Assembly (NCBI GenBank): GCA_910584955.1
Contig: CAJUDC010000036.1
Location: 1 to 19,578 of the forward strand
Length of the DNA: 19,578 nt
Direction of reading: 5' to 3'
Source of the DNA: an uncultured Paraprevotella sp.
GTDB taxonomy: Bacteria; Bacteroidota; Bacteroidia; Bacteroidales; Bacteroidaceae
Positions 13,385-19,578 of this stretch are shown here, one piece after another. Position numbers and translations under genes: made by a program. The notes under the pieces were generated by a model that was given only the letters and a program-made list of their open reading frames with translations, was not told the DNA's origin and did not search any database. Numbering within the stretch: the first letter of the stretch is position 1; the number at the start of each line of letters is the position of its first letter.

Positions 13385-16300
13385 ATGACGAACCAGATGA
13401 AAAGAGCGGTATGGTTTGTGCTGATGTGTCTTCTGGCAGGAGACTTGGCAACAAAGGCTCAGACAGTGGCTTTAAAAACGGGTAACGTATACCGTATTAC
13501 CAATGCCAAGAGTGGGAAAGCGTTGACGAACGGTAACCGAGGAGACAATGATGTGCGCATTACATTGGCTGCAACGGACGAGTCGAGTGCCGGACAGGAA
13601 TGGGCGCTTGTGTTCAAGGATGAGTTGGAACAGACATGCCAATTGGTGAACCCTACTTACTTGAAAGCCATAGATATGGCACCTACCGTAGGGGCTGTGT
13701 TGCAATGGACTATGGATATGAACAATCCCAACCAGCTATTTAAGCTTCAGGCTGTGGAGGGACGGGAGAATACGTATAAACTTCTTAATGCGGCTCAACC
13801 CTCGATGGTTATGACGGCCAATGCCAACAATTCGTTGAAAATGGCTTCAGACACAGATACACCGGATACGTATTTTCATTTTGAATTGTTACAGGGCAAC
13901 GGGCTGACCTTTCCGATTGCCAAACAACATTATCGGTTGCTGCATCTGAATAGCGGCAGATACATTGACAACCGTAACAATGCGGATAACGATGCCTATA
14001 TTTATTTGGAGCCGGACAATAGTTCGTCGATGGGGCAGATCTGGCAATTGGTATCGGGCAATACATCCGGTACGTTTGTGCTGAAGAATATATACAGCGG
14101 GAAGGCCGTAGACCTGGCTTTGGACGGCAGGCAGCGTCCGTTGCAATGGACGGTGAATACCGGTAACAAGAACCAACAGATTTTGTTTGTTGCGGTAGAA
14201 GGGCGGAAAGGAGTATATCAGTTGCAAGGTTCCAACAAAGGAACAACGTATTATGTGAAAGGGAATGAAAAACATGAATTGGAACTGACTTCCGACCCGG
14301 CGGACGAAAGCACTTATTTCAGGTTGGAAGGCACGGAAGCTCCCCAAATAGAACGTGATTGTTGGGAAAACGAAACATTCTTCGAGGAGAACAAAGAGGC
14401 GGGACATGCGGTTTACATTCCGTATCGTACGACGGAGGCTTTGAAGGCGGATGCCCGCTATAATTATCCTTGGACAGAACCGGAAAGGGCTGAATACCAG
14501 TCCCTGAACGGAGTTTGGAAGTTCCATTTTGTAAGCGAGCCTTCGCAACGGCCCGGCGAGGCGGACTTCTACGGTGACAATGCCGATGTTTCGGCATGGG
14601 AGATGATTAGCGTACCGTCGTGTTGGGAAATGAAAGGCTACGACAAACCTTTGTACGTAAATGTGGAATATCCTTTTGAGGACAATCCGCCTTATATTCG
14701 GGTAAAGAGTGCCTATAAAGGGCAATTCGGTGATAATCCGGTAGGCTCTTACCGACGGGAATTCACTTTACCCGAAGAATGGGACGGGAAACGTACTTTC
14801 CTTCATTTCGACGGTATATACAGTGCGGCTTTCGTGTGGATGAACGGACAGTACGTGGGATATACGCAAGGGGCAAACAACGATGCGGAATTTGATGTGA
14901 CGGCTTATGTGCGTAAAGGGCAGAACAACGTGTCGGTGCAAGTGTTGCGCTGGTGCGACGGCTCATACCTGGAAGGGCAGGATATGTTCCACATGAGCGG
15001 GATTTTCCGGGATGTGTATTTGTTTGCTACGCCAAACACATTTGTACGCGACCATTATATTACAAGTACGCTTGATCCTACCACCGGCTATACATCGGGC
15101 AAATTGCGTGTGCAGCTGGAGATGGACAACCGTACCCAGGTAGCTGCAGAAAAACAGTTGGAAGTGGATTTGCTGGGGCCGGACGGCAGTTTGGTGGCTC
15201 GTTTGCAGCGCGATGTCACATTCTCAGCGGGAGATTCTGCTTGTACGGTGGTGATGGAAGAAAGCGGATTGACCGGTTTGCAATTATGGTCGGCCGAAAC
15301 GCCTGTCCTGTATACGGTTGTTGTGCGGCAGAAAGCCGGTGACGGCACGGAAGAGTCGGTCTTTGCTACAAAATACGGTTTCCGGCACGTGGAGATTCGC
15401 GGTACTTTGGTGTATATCAATGGCAAGCAAGTCTATTTTAAGGGTGTGAATACACAGGACACCCATCCTTTGTACGGACGCTCCATTGATGTGCCTATGA
15501 TGATAACGGATATTACAATGATGAAACAGGCCAATGTCAATACCGTGCGTACCAGCCACTATCCCCGTCAGAGCAAAATGAATGCCTTGTTCGATTACTA
15601 CGGTATGTATGTCATGGACGAAGCGGATGTGGAATGCCACAAGAACTGGGCCGATAACGGAGATATGACGAACAGTCCGTCTTGGCGTGCCCAATATGTG
15701 GACCGCACGGTGCGTATGGTGTTGCGTGACAGAAACCATCCCTCCGTCATATTCTGGTCGTTAGGTAACGAGTCGGGCAACGGTTCCAACTTTACGGCTA
15801 CATACGCAGCCACACGGGCACTGGATCCGCGCATTATCCATTACGAAGGAGCGACGCGCAGTCCGGGTGGCGGCGATAATACCGATCTGCATTCGGTGAT
15901 GTATCCGTATTTGTCCAATGTAGAGTATAATGCGAGAGTCAATGCAAGCGGTAAACCTTATTTTATGTGTGAATATGCGCATGCTATGGGGAATTCCGTA
16001 GGTAACTTGAAAGAATACTGGGACATTATCGAAGGCAGTGCCAACGGTATCGGCGGATGTATCTGGGATTGGGTGGACCAGTCTGTATACGATCCGGAAG
16101 CCATTGCGGCGGGCGAGCTGGAAAAGAACGGTTTTCCGCATTATGTGTCGGGCTACGATTATCCGGGACCTCATCAGGGTAACTTCCTGAACAACGGTAT
16201 TATCACGGCCGACCGTGCGTGGACGCCTAAGCTGACCGAAGTAAAGAAGATATACCAGTATGTGAAGTTTCTGGAATTCCTTCCCGGAAGCCGGGAGGTG

Positions 16301-17698
16301 AGATTGCGCAATGCGTATAATTTTATCAATCTGAACCAATTTGTTTTGAAGTATGAAGTGCTTAAGGATGGAACGATAATCGAAGAAGGCACTGTCGAAA
16401 TGCCGGAGGTCGCTCCCGCTGAGGAGACAACGGTCAGTCTTCCGTTCTCTACTCCGATAACAGAGGACATGGCTGAGTATTTTCTGAATGTACAGCTTTG
16501 TTTGAGAGAAGCGACGTCATGGGCGGAAGCCGGCTATGCAATGGCCGCCGAGCAATTTGTTTTGCAGGAGCGGGAAGATGTGTTACCTTCGGTGACTGAT
16601 GTTTCGGGCAATGATATAACCATAAGGAATGCGTTGACAAAAGTTACGGTTGGAAACGACAATGTCTCTTTGCAATTTAATAAAAACACGGGAGCGCTCT
16701 TGTCGTGGAAACAATATGGCAATACGGTGTTTACAGCCAATCCGACATACAGCAACTTCCTTTGGATCGAAAACGATACACAGGGTGATACGAATGGCGG
16801 GAAAGGAACTTCCACCTACACAACCCGGTTGTCTGACGATAAGCAGCATTGTGAAGTGACGGTTAATGTAAACGGTTCCAAATGTCCTTACACGTTGGTT
16901 TATACTCTCTATTCCGGAGGCACCGTGGACTTGAAAGCTACGTTCCGTCCCCAAGTCACCGATTTGCGCCGTATCGGTTTACGTACTGAATTCCCGGTCG
17001 ATTATGAAGATATTACCTATTACGCCCGTGGCCCGTGGGAAAACTATCCGGATCGTTATACCGGCAGTTTCTTCGGTCGTTATTCGACGACGATAACCGA
17101 TATGTTTGAGATGTACAGCCATCCGCAAAGCATGGGAAATCGGGAAGGGTTGCGTCAGTTGGTGATGCTGAACCATGTGACGAATGATTCGTTGGTGATT
17201 ACCACCGAAGGGCAAGTGGCATTCTCTCTCTCGCATTACGATGACGAGCAGTTTGGCAAAAGCCGTCTGCATCCTTGGGAACTGAAAAAAGAGGCAGGTA
17301 CCTATGCGCGTTTCGATTATCTTCAGCGCGGTTTGGGTAATGGCAGTTGCGGTCCGGGTGTAATAGACGCTTATAAATGTCCGTCCACCGGAGAATATAC
17401 TTACACGTTGCGCTTTGACGTGCGCCGGAATCAGGCGGTTGGTGTGGGTACGACAACGGCTCCGCAGGAAAATATAAACGTCCGATACGACAGAGAACGG
17501 CAGTCTGTAGTTTATTCCGGGATGTCGGATCAGGCTACCGAAGTCACGCTACTCAACCTGGGAGGTGTTACATTGGCTCACCGTTCTTGTGCTCCGGGTG
17601 TCGGGGCGGACATTTCCATGATCGGACTGCCTCACGGTGCGTATCTGTTGAAGATCAGAACTTCTTCCGGGGTTCGTACGCATAAGTTTGTGAAGTGA
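13385..17698 (+). CDS. Secreted LacZ-type glycoside hydrolase family 2 enzyme with two ricin-like lectin modules
   Basis: 1437 residues. A signal peptide (to about KAQ, residue 26) precedes two tandem modules at about 35-170 and 183-315. Their repeats align: YRITNAKSGKALTN with YRLLHLNSGRYIDN, DESSAGQEWALV with NSSSMGQIWQLV, and VLQWTM with PLQWTV, a pattern of ricin-type beta-trefoil domains. The GH2 enzyme follows from about 325: sugar-binding domain (LNGVWKFHF, VPSCWEMKGYDKPLY), immunoglobulin-like domain, TIM barrel (FKGVNTQDTHP, VNTVRTSHYP, YVMDEADVECH) with acid/base E796 in SLGNES and nucleophile E863 in MCEYAHAMGN, then the LacZ C-terminal domain (YARGPWENYPDRYTGSFFGRY). The last 75 residues form a short beta domain like a secretion-type tail. 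The enzyme probably removes terminal beta-galactose from glycans outside the cytoplasm. No SusC/SusD pair is adjacent. Confidence 0.92.
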   Translation: MTNQMKRAVWFVLMCLLAGDLATKAQTVALKTGNVYRITNAKSGKALTNGNRGDNDVRITLAATDESSAGQEWALVFKDELEQTCQLVNPTYLKAIDMAPTVGAVLQWTMDMNNPNQLFKLQAVEGRENTYKLLNAAQPSMVMTANANNSLKMASDTDTPDTYFHFELLQGNGLTFPIAKQHYRLLHLNSGRYIDNRNNADNDAYIYLEPDNSSSMGQIWQLVSGNTSGTFVLKNIYSGKAVDLALDGRQRPLQWTVNTGNKNQQILFVAVEGRKGVYQLQGSNKGTTYYVKGNEKHELELTSDPADESTYFRLEGTEAPQIERDCWENETFFEENKEAGHAVYIPYRTTEALKADARYNYPWTEPERAEYQSLNGVWKFHFVSEPSQRPGEADFYGDNADVSAWEMISVPSCWEMKGYDKPLYVNVEYPFEDNPPYIRVKSAYKGQFGDNPVGSYRREFTLPEEWDGKRTFLHFDGIYSAAFVWMNGQYVGYTQGANNDAEFDVTAYVRKGQNNVSVQVLRWCDGSYLEGQDMFHMSGIFRDVYLFATPNTFVRDHYITSTLDPTTGYTSGKLRVQLEMDNRTQVAAEKQLEVDLLGPDGSLVARLQRDVTFSAGDSACTVVMEESGLTGLQLWSAETPVLYTVVVRQKAGDGTEESVFATKYGFRHVEIRGTLVYINGKQVYFKGVNTQDTHPLYGRSIDVPMMITDITMMKQANVNTVRTSHYPRQSKMNALFDYYGMYVMDEADVECHKNWADNGDMTNSPSWRAQYVDRTVRMVLRDRNHPSVIFWSLGNESGNGSNFTATYAATRALDPRIIHYEGATRSPGGGDNTDLHSVMYPYLSNVEYNARVNASGKPYFMCEYAHAMGNSVGNLKEYWDIIEGSANGIGGCIWDWVDQSVYDPEAIAAGELEKNGFPHYVSGYDYPGPHQGNFLNNGIITADRAWTPKLTEVKKIYQYVKFLEFLPGSREVRLRNAYNFINLNQFVLKYEVLKDGTIIEEGTVEMPEVAPAEETTVSLPFSTPITEDMAEYFLNVQLCLREATSWAEAGYAMAAEQFVLQEREDVLPSVTDVSGNDITIRNALTKVTVGNDNVSLQFNKNTGALLSWKQYGNTVFTANPTYSNFLWIENDTQGDTNGGKGTSTYTTRLSDDKQHCEVTVNVNGSKCPYTLVYTLYSGGTVDLKATFRPQVTDLRRIGLRTEFPVDYEDITYYARGPWENYPDRYTGSFFGRYSTTITDMFEMYSHPQSMGNREGLRQLVMLNHVTNDSLVITTEGQVAFSLSHYDDEQFGKSRLHPWELKKEAGTYARFDYLQRGLGNGSCGPGVIDAYKCPSTGEYTYTLRFDVRRNQAVGVGTTTAPQENINVRYDRERQSVVYSGMSDQATEVTLLNLGGVTLAHRSCAPGVGADISMIGLPHGAYLLKIRTSSGVRTHKFVK

Positions 17699-17731
17699 TC
17701 AGCTGTGACCGGTAAAAACGGAACAATGGGA

Positions 17732-17795
17732 AATGCTTTATACATAAAGGACTATTTTTATGCTACAAAATTTGTTTCTTTGTGTATAAAGCATT
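17732..17795. repeat. Long inverted repeat overlapping the tRNA promoter
   Basis: AATGCTTTATACA at 17732-17744 is exactly complementary to TGTATAAAGCATT at 17783-17795. Pairing continues inwards through a G-T and several A-T/G-C pairs to about 17749/17778, giving a stem of roughly 18 bp with a loop near 28 bases. The right arm covers the region between the -33 and -7 boxes of the tRNA promoter and ends on the first base of the -7 box. There is no T-run after it, so it is not a classic terminator, although it is the only hairpin between the hydrolase gene and the tRNA. Confidence 0.55.
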
Positions 17796-17802
17796 ACCTT
17801 TG
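17771..17802 (+). promoter_or_regulatory. Promoter of tRNA-Arg
   Basis: TTTG at 17771-17774 and TACCTTTG at 17795-17802 match both boxes exactly with a 20-base spacer. Transcription would start around 17809, about 10 bases before the mature tRNA. Confidence 0.7.
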
Positions 17803-17818
17803 CAGCCGAATTAAGGTC

Positions 17819-17893
17819 GGTTCCGTAGCTCAGTTGGATTAGAGCAACGCCCTTCTAAGGCGTGGGTCTTGGGTTCGAACCCCAACGGAATCA
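17819..17893 (+). tRNA. tRNA-Arg (anticodon TCT)
   Basis: Acceptor arms GGTTCCG (17819-17825) and CGGAATC (17886-17892) pair with one G-T wobble. The D-arm is GCTC/GAGC, the anticodon stem ACGCC/GGCGT encloses the loop CTTCTAA with anticodon TCT, and the T-arm TTGGG-TTCGAAC-CCCAA is perfect. The discriminator base is A17893 and CCA is not encoded. TCT reads the AGA/AGG arginine codons. Confidence 0.95.
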
Positions 17894-17898
17894 CTGGA

Positions 17899-17925
17899 AA
17901 GGAGGGCTTTATGCCCTCCTTTTTT
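17899..17925 (+). terminator. Intrinsic terminator of tRNA-Arg
   Basis: AAGGAGGGC at 17899-17907 pairs perfectly with GCCCTCCTT at 17913-17921 around a five-base loop, and six T's run from 17920 to 17925. It follows the tRNA by five bases. Confidence 0.9.
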
Positions 17926-18024
17926 GTTGATAGTTAAAGCATAAAAGTGTGCGGATGTTGGGGCTAATGTAGAGAAAGACGTTCGTATCCGTTAATCTGA
18001 AATCTTTATAAACAGAAGAAAACA

Positions 18025-18216
18025 ATGGAAGAAACAGAAAAAAGCAAGAGCAAGCGGGGAGGCAGGCGAGAGGGATCCGGTCGGAAGAAGACAACGGCAA
18101 AGTCTTATGCCTTCAGGGCGCCGGATGATGTCATGGCTATTCTCGAAAAAGTAGAAGGCAAAATGACAGATTTTATTTGTGAAGCCATTCGGGAAAAGGC
18201 AAGAAATGAAAGATAA
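18025..18216 (+). CDS. Small basic ribbon-helix-helix-like protein
   Basis: 63 residues. The N-terminal third is very basic and glycine-rich (KSKRGGRREGSGRKKTTAK), resembling the GGxREGAGRP-type leader found on small DNA-binding proteins of mobile elements. The rest (SYAFRAPDDVMAILEKVEGKMTDFICEAIREKAR) fits a short beta strand followed by two helices, as in ribbon-helix-helix regulators, with TDFICEAIREKA as the second helix. A strong terminator overlaps its stop codon, which supports a real short transcript. A frameshifted relative lies about 450 bases downstream. DNA binding is inferred, and no toxin-like partner is adjacent. Confidence 0.65.
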   Translation: MEETEKSKSKRGGRREGSGRKKTTAKSYAFRAPDDVMAILEKVEGKMTDFICEAIREKARNER

Positions 18217-18253
18217 GGAGAAAGCAGCCGAATAAGCTGCTTTCTCCTTTTTT
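18215..18253 (+). terminator. Intrinsic terminator of the small RHH-like gene
   Basis: AAGGAGAAAGCAGC at 18215-18228 pairs perfectly with GCTGCTTTCTCCTT at 18236-18249 (14 bp, seven-base loop), followed by six T's (18248-18253). The last two bases of the TAA stop codon are the first two of the stem. Confidence 0.9.
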
Positions 18254-18286
18254 CAACATTCGTCCCATACGGATAAAATACATCCT

Positions 18287-18318
18287 AACGTACCAATGCC
18301 CCTAGGCATTGGTACGTT
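18287..18318. repeat. Perfect 14-bp hairpin with four-base loop
   Basis: AACGTACCAATGCC at 18287-18300 is exactly complementary to GGCATTGGTACGTT at 18305-18318, separated by CCTA. No T-run follows on either strand, so it does not look like an ordinary terminator, and a strong terminator already lies 35 bases to the left. It could be a processed RNA structure, a protein-binding palindrome or a recombination site. Confidence 0.6.
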
Positions 18319-18671
18319 CTCGGCTTTCGTTGAATGGCTATTTCCTTATTCCGTACTGTTCTCCAAATCGTGCATTTCTTGTTCTTTTCTATTTTGTATG
18401 ATATTGAAAATGAGAACTGTTCAAGGGCTCTTGTCCGATGCCCGTTGTTATAGATCTGCTGTTGACAGAGCAGTCTTATTTATTGGTGTACAAAATAAAA
18501 GGAATAACCCGACAAATCTTTAAAACATGGTAGCTAAATTTGTTTTCAAGGTTTGGAAATTGAGACTGACAATAGAAATAAGTCTCTAATCCAAGAAAAG
18601 GTTGCAAAAGCATTAAAGGCTCCCAGAAGCCACCTTTCTTGTCGGGCTAAACCGTTGCAAAAATACGAAAA
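18319..18671. other. Gene-poor stretch between hairpin and decayed small gene
   Basis: No gene can be supported. Open frames on both strands are short or low in coding character; the longest minus-strand candidate beginning inside this stretch has about 45 codons (start near 18612) and no recognisable features. The sequence is A+T-richer than the flanking genes. Together with the relic at 18672 it looks like decaying DNA. Confidence 0.5.
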
Positions 18672-18689
18672 ATGGAAGAAGCAGCCAAA
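18658..18689 (-). promoter_or_regulatory. Minus-strand promoter-like sequence
   Basis: On the minus strand TTTG (18689-18686) and TATTTTTG (18665-18658) are 20 bases apart, an exact match to both Bacteroides boxes. No convincing gene lies downstream (towards 18319), so it may be a chance match in A+T-rich sequence, a relic, or the promoter of a non-coding RNA ending near the hairpin at 18318-18287. Confidence 0.25.
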
Positions 18690-18848
18690 CAAGAGACGAA
18701 AAGAGGGCACAACCCGAAAAAGAGGCCCCCTCATGCAGCCTTATGTTTTCCGAGTGGCAGAGGATGTAGTGCCCGTCCGGGAAAAACAGATGGTAAGATG
18801 CAGCACTTTATGTGGTATCCTTCAAGAAAGAACGGTTGTATCGGATGA
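18672..18848 (+). pseudogene. Frameshifted copy of the small RHH-like gene
   Basis: The ATG at 18672 reads MEEAAKQETKRG, matching MEETEKSKSKRG at the start of the intact gene at 18025. From 18739 a different frame reads PYVFRVAEDV, matching SYAFRAPDDV. From 18789 the first frame returns with DGKMQHF, matching EGKMTDF. The distances between these blocks are 11 bases and then 1 base shorter than in the intact gene, so two frame-disturbing deletions together restore the frame. A 58-codon frame therefore remains open to the TGA at 18846-18848, but its middle and end no longer resemble the family. Most likely it is non-functional. Confidence 0.6.
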
Positions 18849-18872
18849 CAAGGGAGAAGAGGGGTATAACCT

Positions 18873-19578
18873 CTAGTCCGTTGTCCGGCCTGCACCTGTT
18901 CTCATTCGGTAAAGCTGATAAGAATTGTACAAGTTGTGCCATACGCTGTAAAATCCTCCGGCAACCGATGTTACAGGAGTGAGAAAGGTATATCCCATCC
19001 AAATGGCAAATACCGTGTTCTTTTGTCCCAGTGCCTGAGCGCTGCCGATAGGCTCTCCGTGGCGGCGTCCGACCCATCGCCCGAAGGCAAACTGCAAGAC
19101 GCAGCATGCCAGTGAGACGGCTGCAATGCCGATTTCGGATCCAACCGAAACAGGGCTGTGCATTAAACTTTTTACCGTGACGGCTATGGCAAGGGATAAA
19201 GCAACGGCCCAGAGATAGAACGCCAGATCCTTGTATCCAGCCACCGTGCAGTGCAGCCGGGGGGCAAAACGCCGTACGAACAGCGCCAGAAGAAACGGTC
19301 CGAACAACAGAGGGAAAACTTTGCCTATGATCAGGCCGAACGATACCCAGAAATTCATTTCGGGATGCGGATGCATCAGCGGGACAAACAGCGGGACTAT
19401 AAGTGCTGTGGTCAGATTGATAAAGATCGTATAAGCGGTCAACGAGGCGGCATTTCCACCCAGTTTGGCTGTTACCACGGCTGCCGCTGTGGCTGTCGGA
19501 CAGATCAGACAGAGTAACGCTCCTTCGATGATCACACGACCGGGGATTTGCGGGATGAATATCAAGGGTAAAGACAAT
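18873..19578 (-). CDS. Bile acid:sodium symporter (BASS) family transporter, N-terminus beyond window
   Basis: 235 codons read without a stop from the right edge to a TAG at 18875-18873; the true start lies outside the window, probably 80-90 residues further. Seven or so hydrophobic segments are visible. ALLCLICPTATAAAVVTAKLGGNAASLTAYTIFINLTTALIVPLFVPLMHP resembles the core region of the family around the sodium sites, and ALGQKNTVFAIWMGYTFLTPVTSVAGGFYSVWHNLYNSYQL is the typical last pair of helices. Family members move bile acids or other organic anions such as pantoate, pyruvate or sulfonates with sodium; the substrate here is unknown. The tail RMRTGAGRTTD is short and basic. No strong terminator was found after the stop. 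Confidence 0.82.
   Translation of the reverse strand, partial: LSLPLIFIPQIPGRVIIEGALLCLICPTATAAAVVTAKLGGNAASLTAYTIFINLTTALIVPLFVPLMHPHPEMNFWVSFGLIIGKVFPLLFGPFLLALFVRRFAPRLHCTVAGYKDLAFYLWAVALSLAIAVTVKSLMHSPVSVGSEIGIAAVSLACCVLQFAFGRWVGRRHGEPIGSAQALGQKNTVFAIWMGYTFLTPVTSVAGGFYSVWHNLYNSYQLYRMRTGAGRTTD

Noticed and set aside
13889..14725. 278-codon open frame on the minus strand
   Set aside because: Antisense to the lectin modules of the GH2 enzyme, with an arginine-rich, non-protein-like composition.
18553..18876. 107-codon open frame on the plus strand
   Set aside because: Only its middle (PYVFRVAEDV) has similarity, to the small RHH-like protein, and the matching start lies in another frame. 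It is better explained as a pseudogene.
18853..18880. Possible terminator of the symporter gene
   Set aside because: The AGAGG/CCTCT pairing is only five base pairs and lacks a T-run on the minus strand.
1..19578. CRISPR array, rRNA, insertion sequence or phage genes
   Set aside because: No regularly spaced repeats with spacers, no rRNA-like stretches, and no transposase, integrase or structural phage genes were recognised on either strand.

Overview
The window reads as chromosomal DNA of a gut Bacteroidales bacterium, most likely Bacteroides in the broad sense. Promoters match the Bacteroides -33/-7 pattern (TTTG, 18-22 bases, TAnnTTTG), genes lack Shine-Dalgarno sites and start after A-rich leaders, and the gene families (VapE with a DUF3874-like tail, secreted LacZ-type GH2 enzyme, NhaD, RavA/ViaA) are typical of the group. 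Species cannot be settled from the sequence alone.

Left part (1-5855): a TetR-type regulator, cut by the window edge, is divergent from a secreted protein that joins an endonuclease/exonuclease/phosphatase domain to a purple-acid-phosphatase-like metallophosphatase. A 9-bp inverted repeat lies between their promoters. A 476-base gap follows, holding a hairpin, a short decayed fragment related to the metallophosphatase, an AT-rich palindrome and a promoter. Next comes an ammonium uptake operon: TorF-like outer-membrane barrel, P-II signalling protein and AmtB, closed by a strong terminator.

Middle (5856-13228): a solitary VapE-type P-loop ATPase gene with its own good promoter converges on a hexapeptide-repeat acyltransferase. 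Divergent from the acyltransferase is a tightly packed four-gene unit: NhaD sodium/proton antiporter, an unrecognised four-helix membrane protein, the MoxR-type ATPase RavA and the VWA protein ViaA. Gaps or overlaps inside it are +4, -4 and -23 bases, so the genes are probably cotranscribed and functionally linked.

Right part (13229-19578): a 1437-residue secreted LacZ-type glycoside hydrolase with two tandem ricin-like lectin modules, then tRNA-Arg(TCT) with promoter and terminator. The promoter of the tRNA is embedded in a long inverted repeat. Beyond the tRNA is a gene-poor stretch with a 63-residue basic, ribbon-helix-helix-like protein, a perfect 14-bp hairpin and a frameshifted copy of the same small gene. 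This looks like the eroded remains of an inserted element, although no direct repeat of the tRNA end was found. The window closes inside a bile acid:sodium symporter (BASS) family transporter on the minus strand.

The parts most worth follow-up are the nhaD/4-TM/ravA/viaA unit, the dual phosphoesterase with its divergent regulator, the P-II protein with a modified T-loop, and the decayed duplication next to the tRNA. No CRISPR array, rRNA, intact insertion sequence or phage module was seen.
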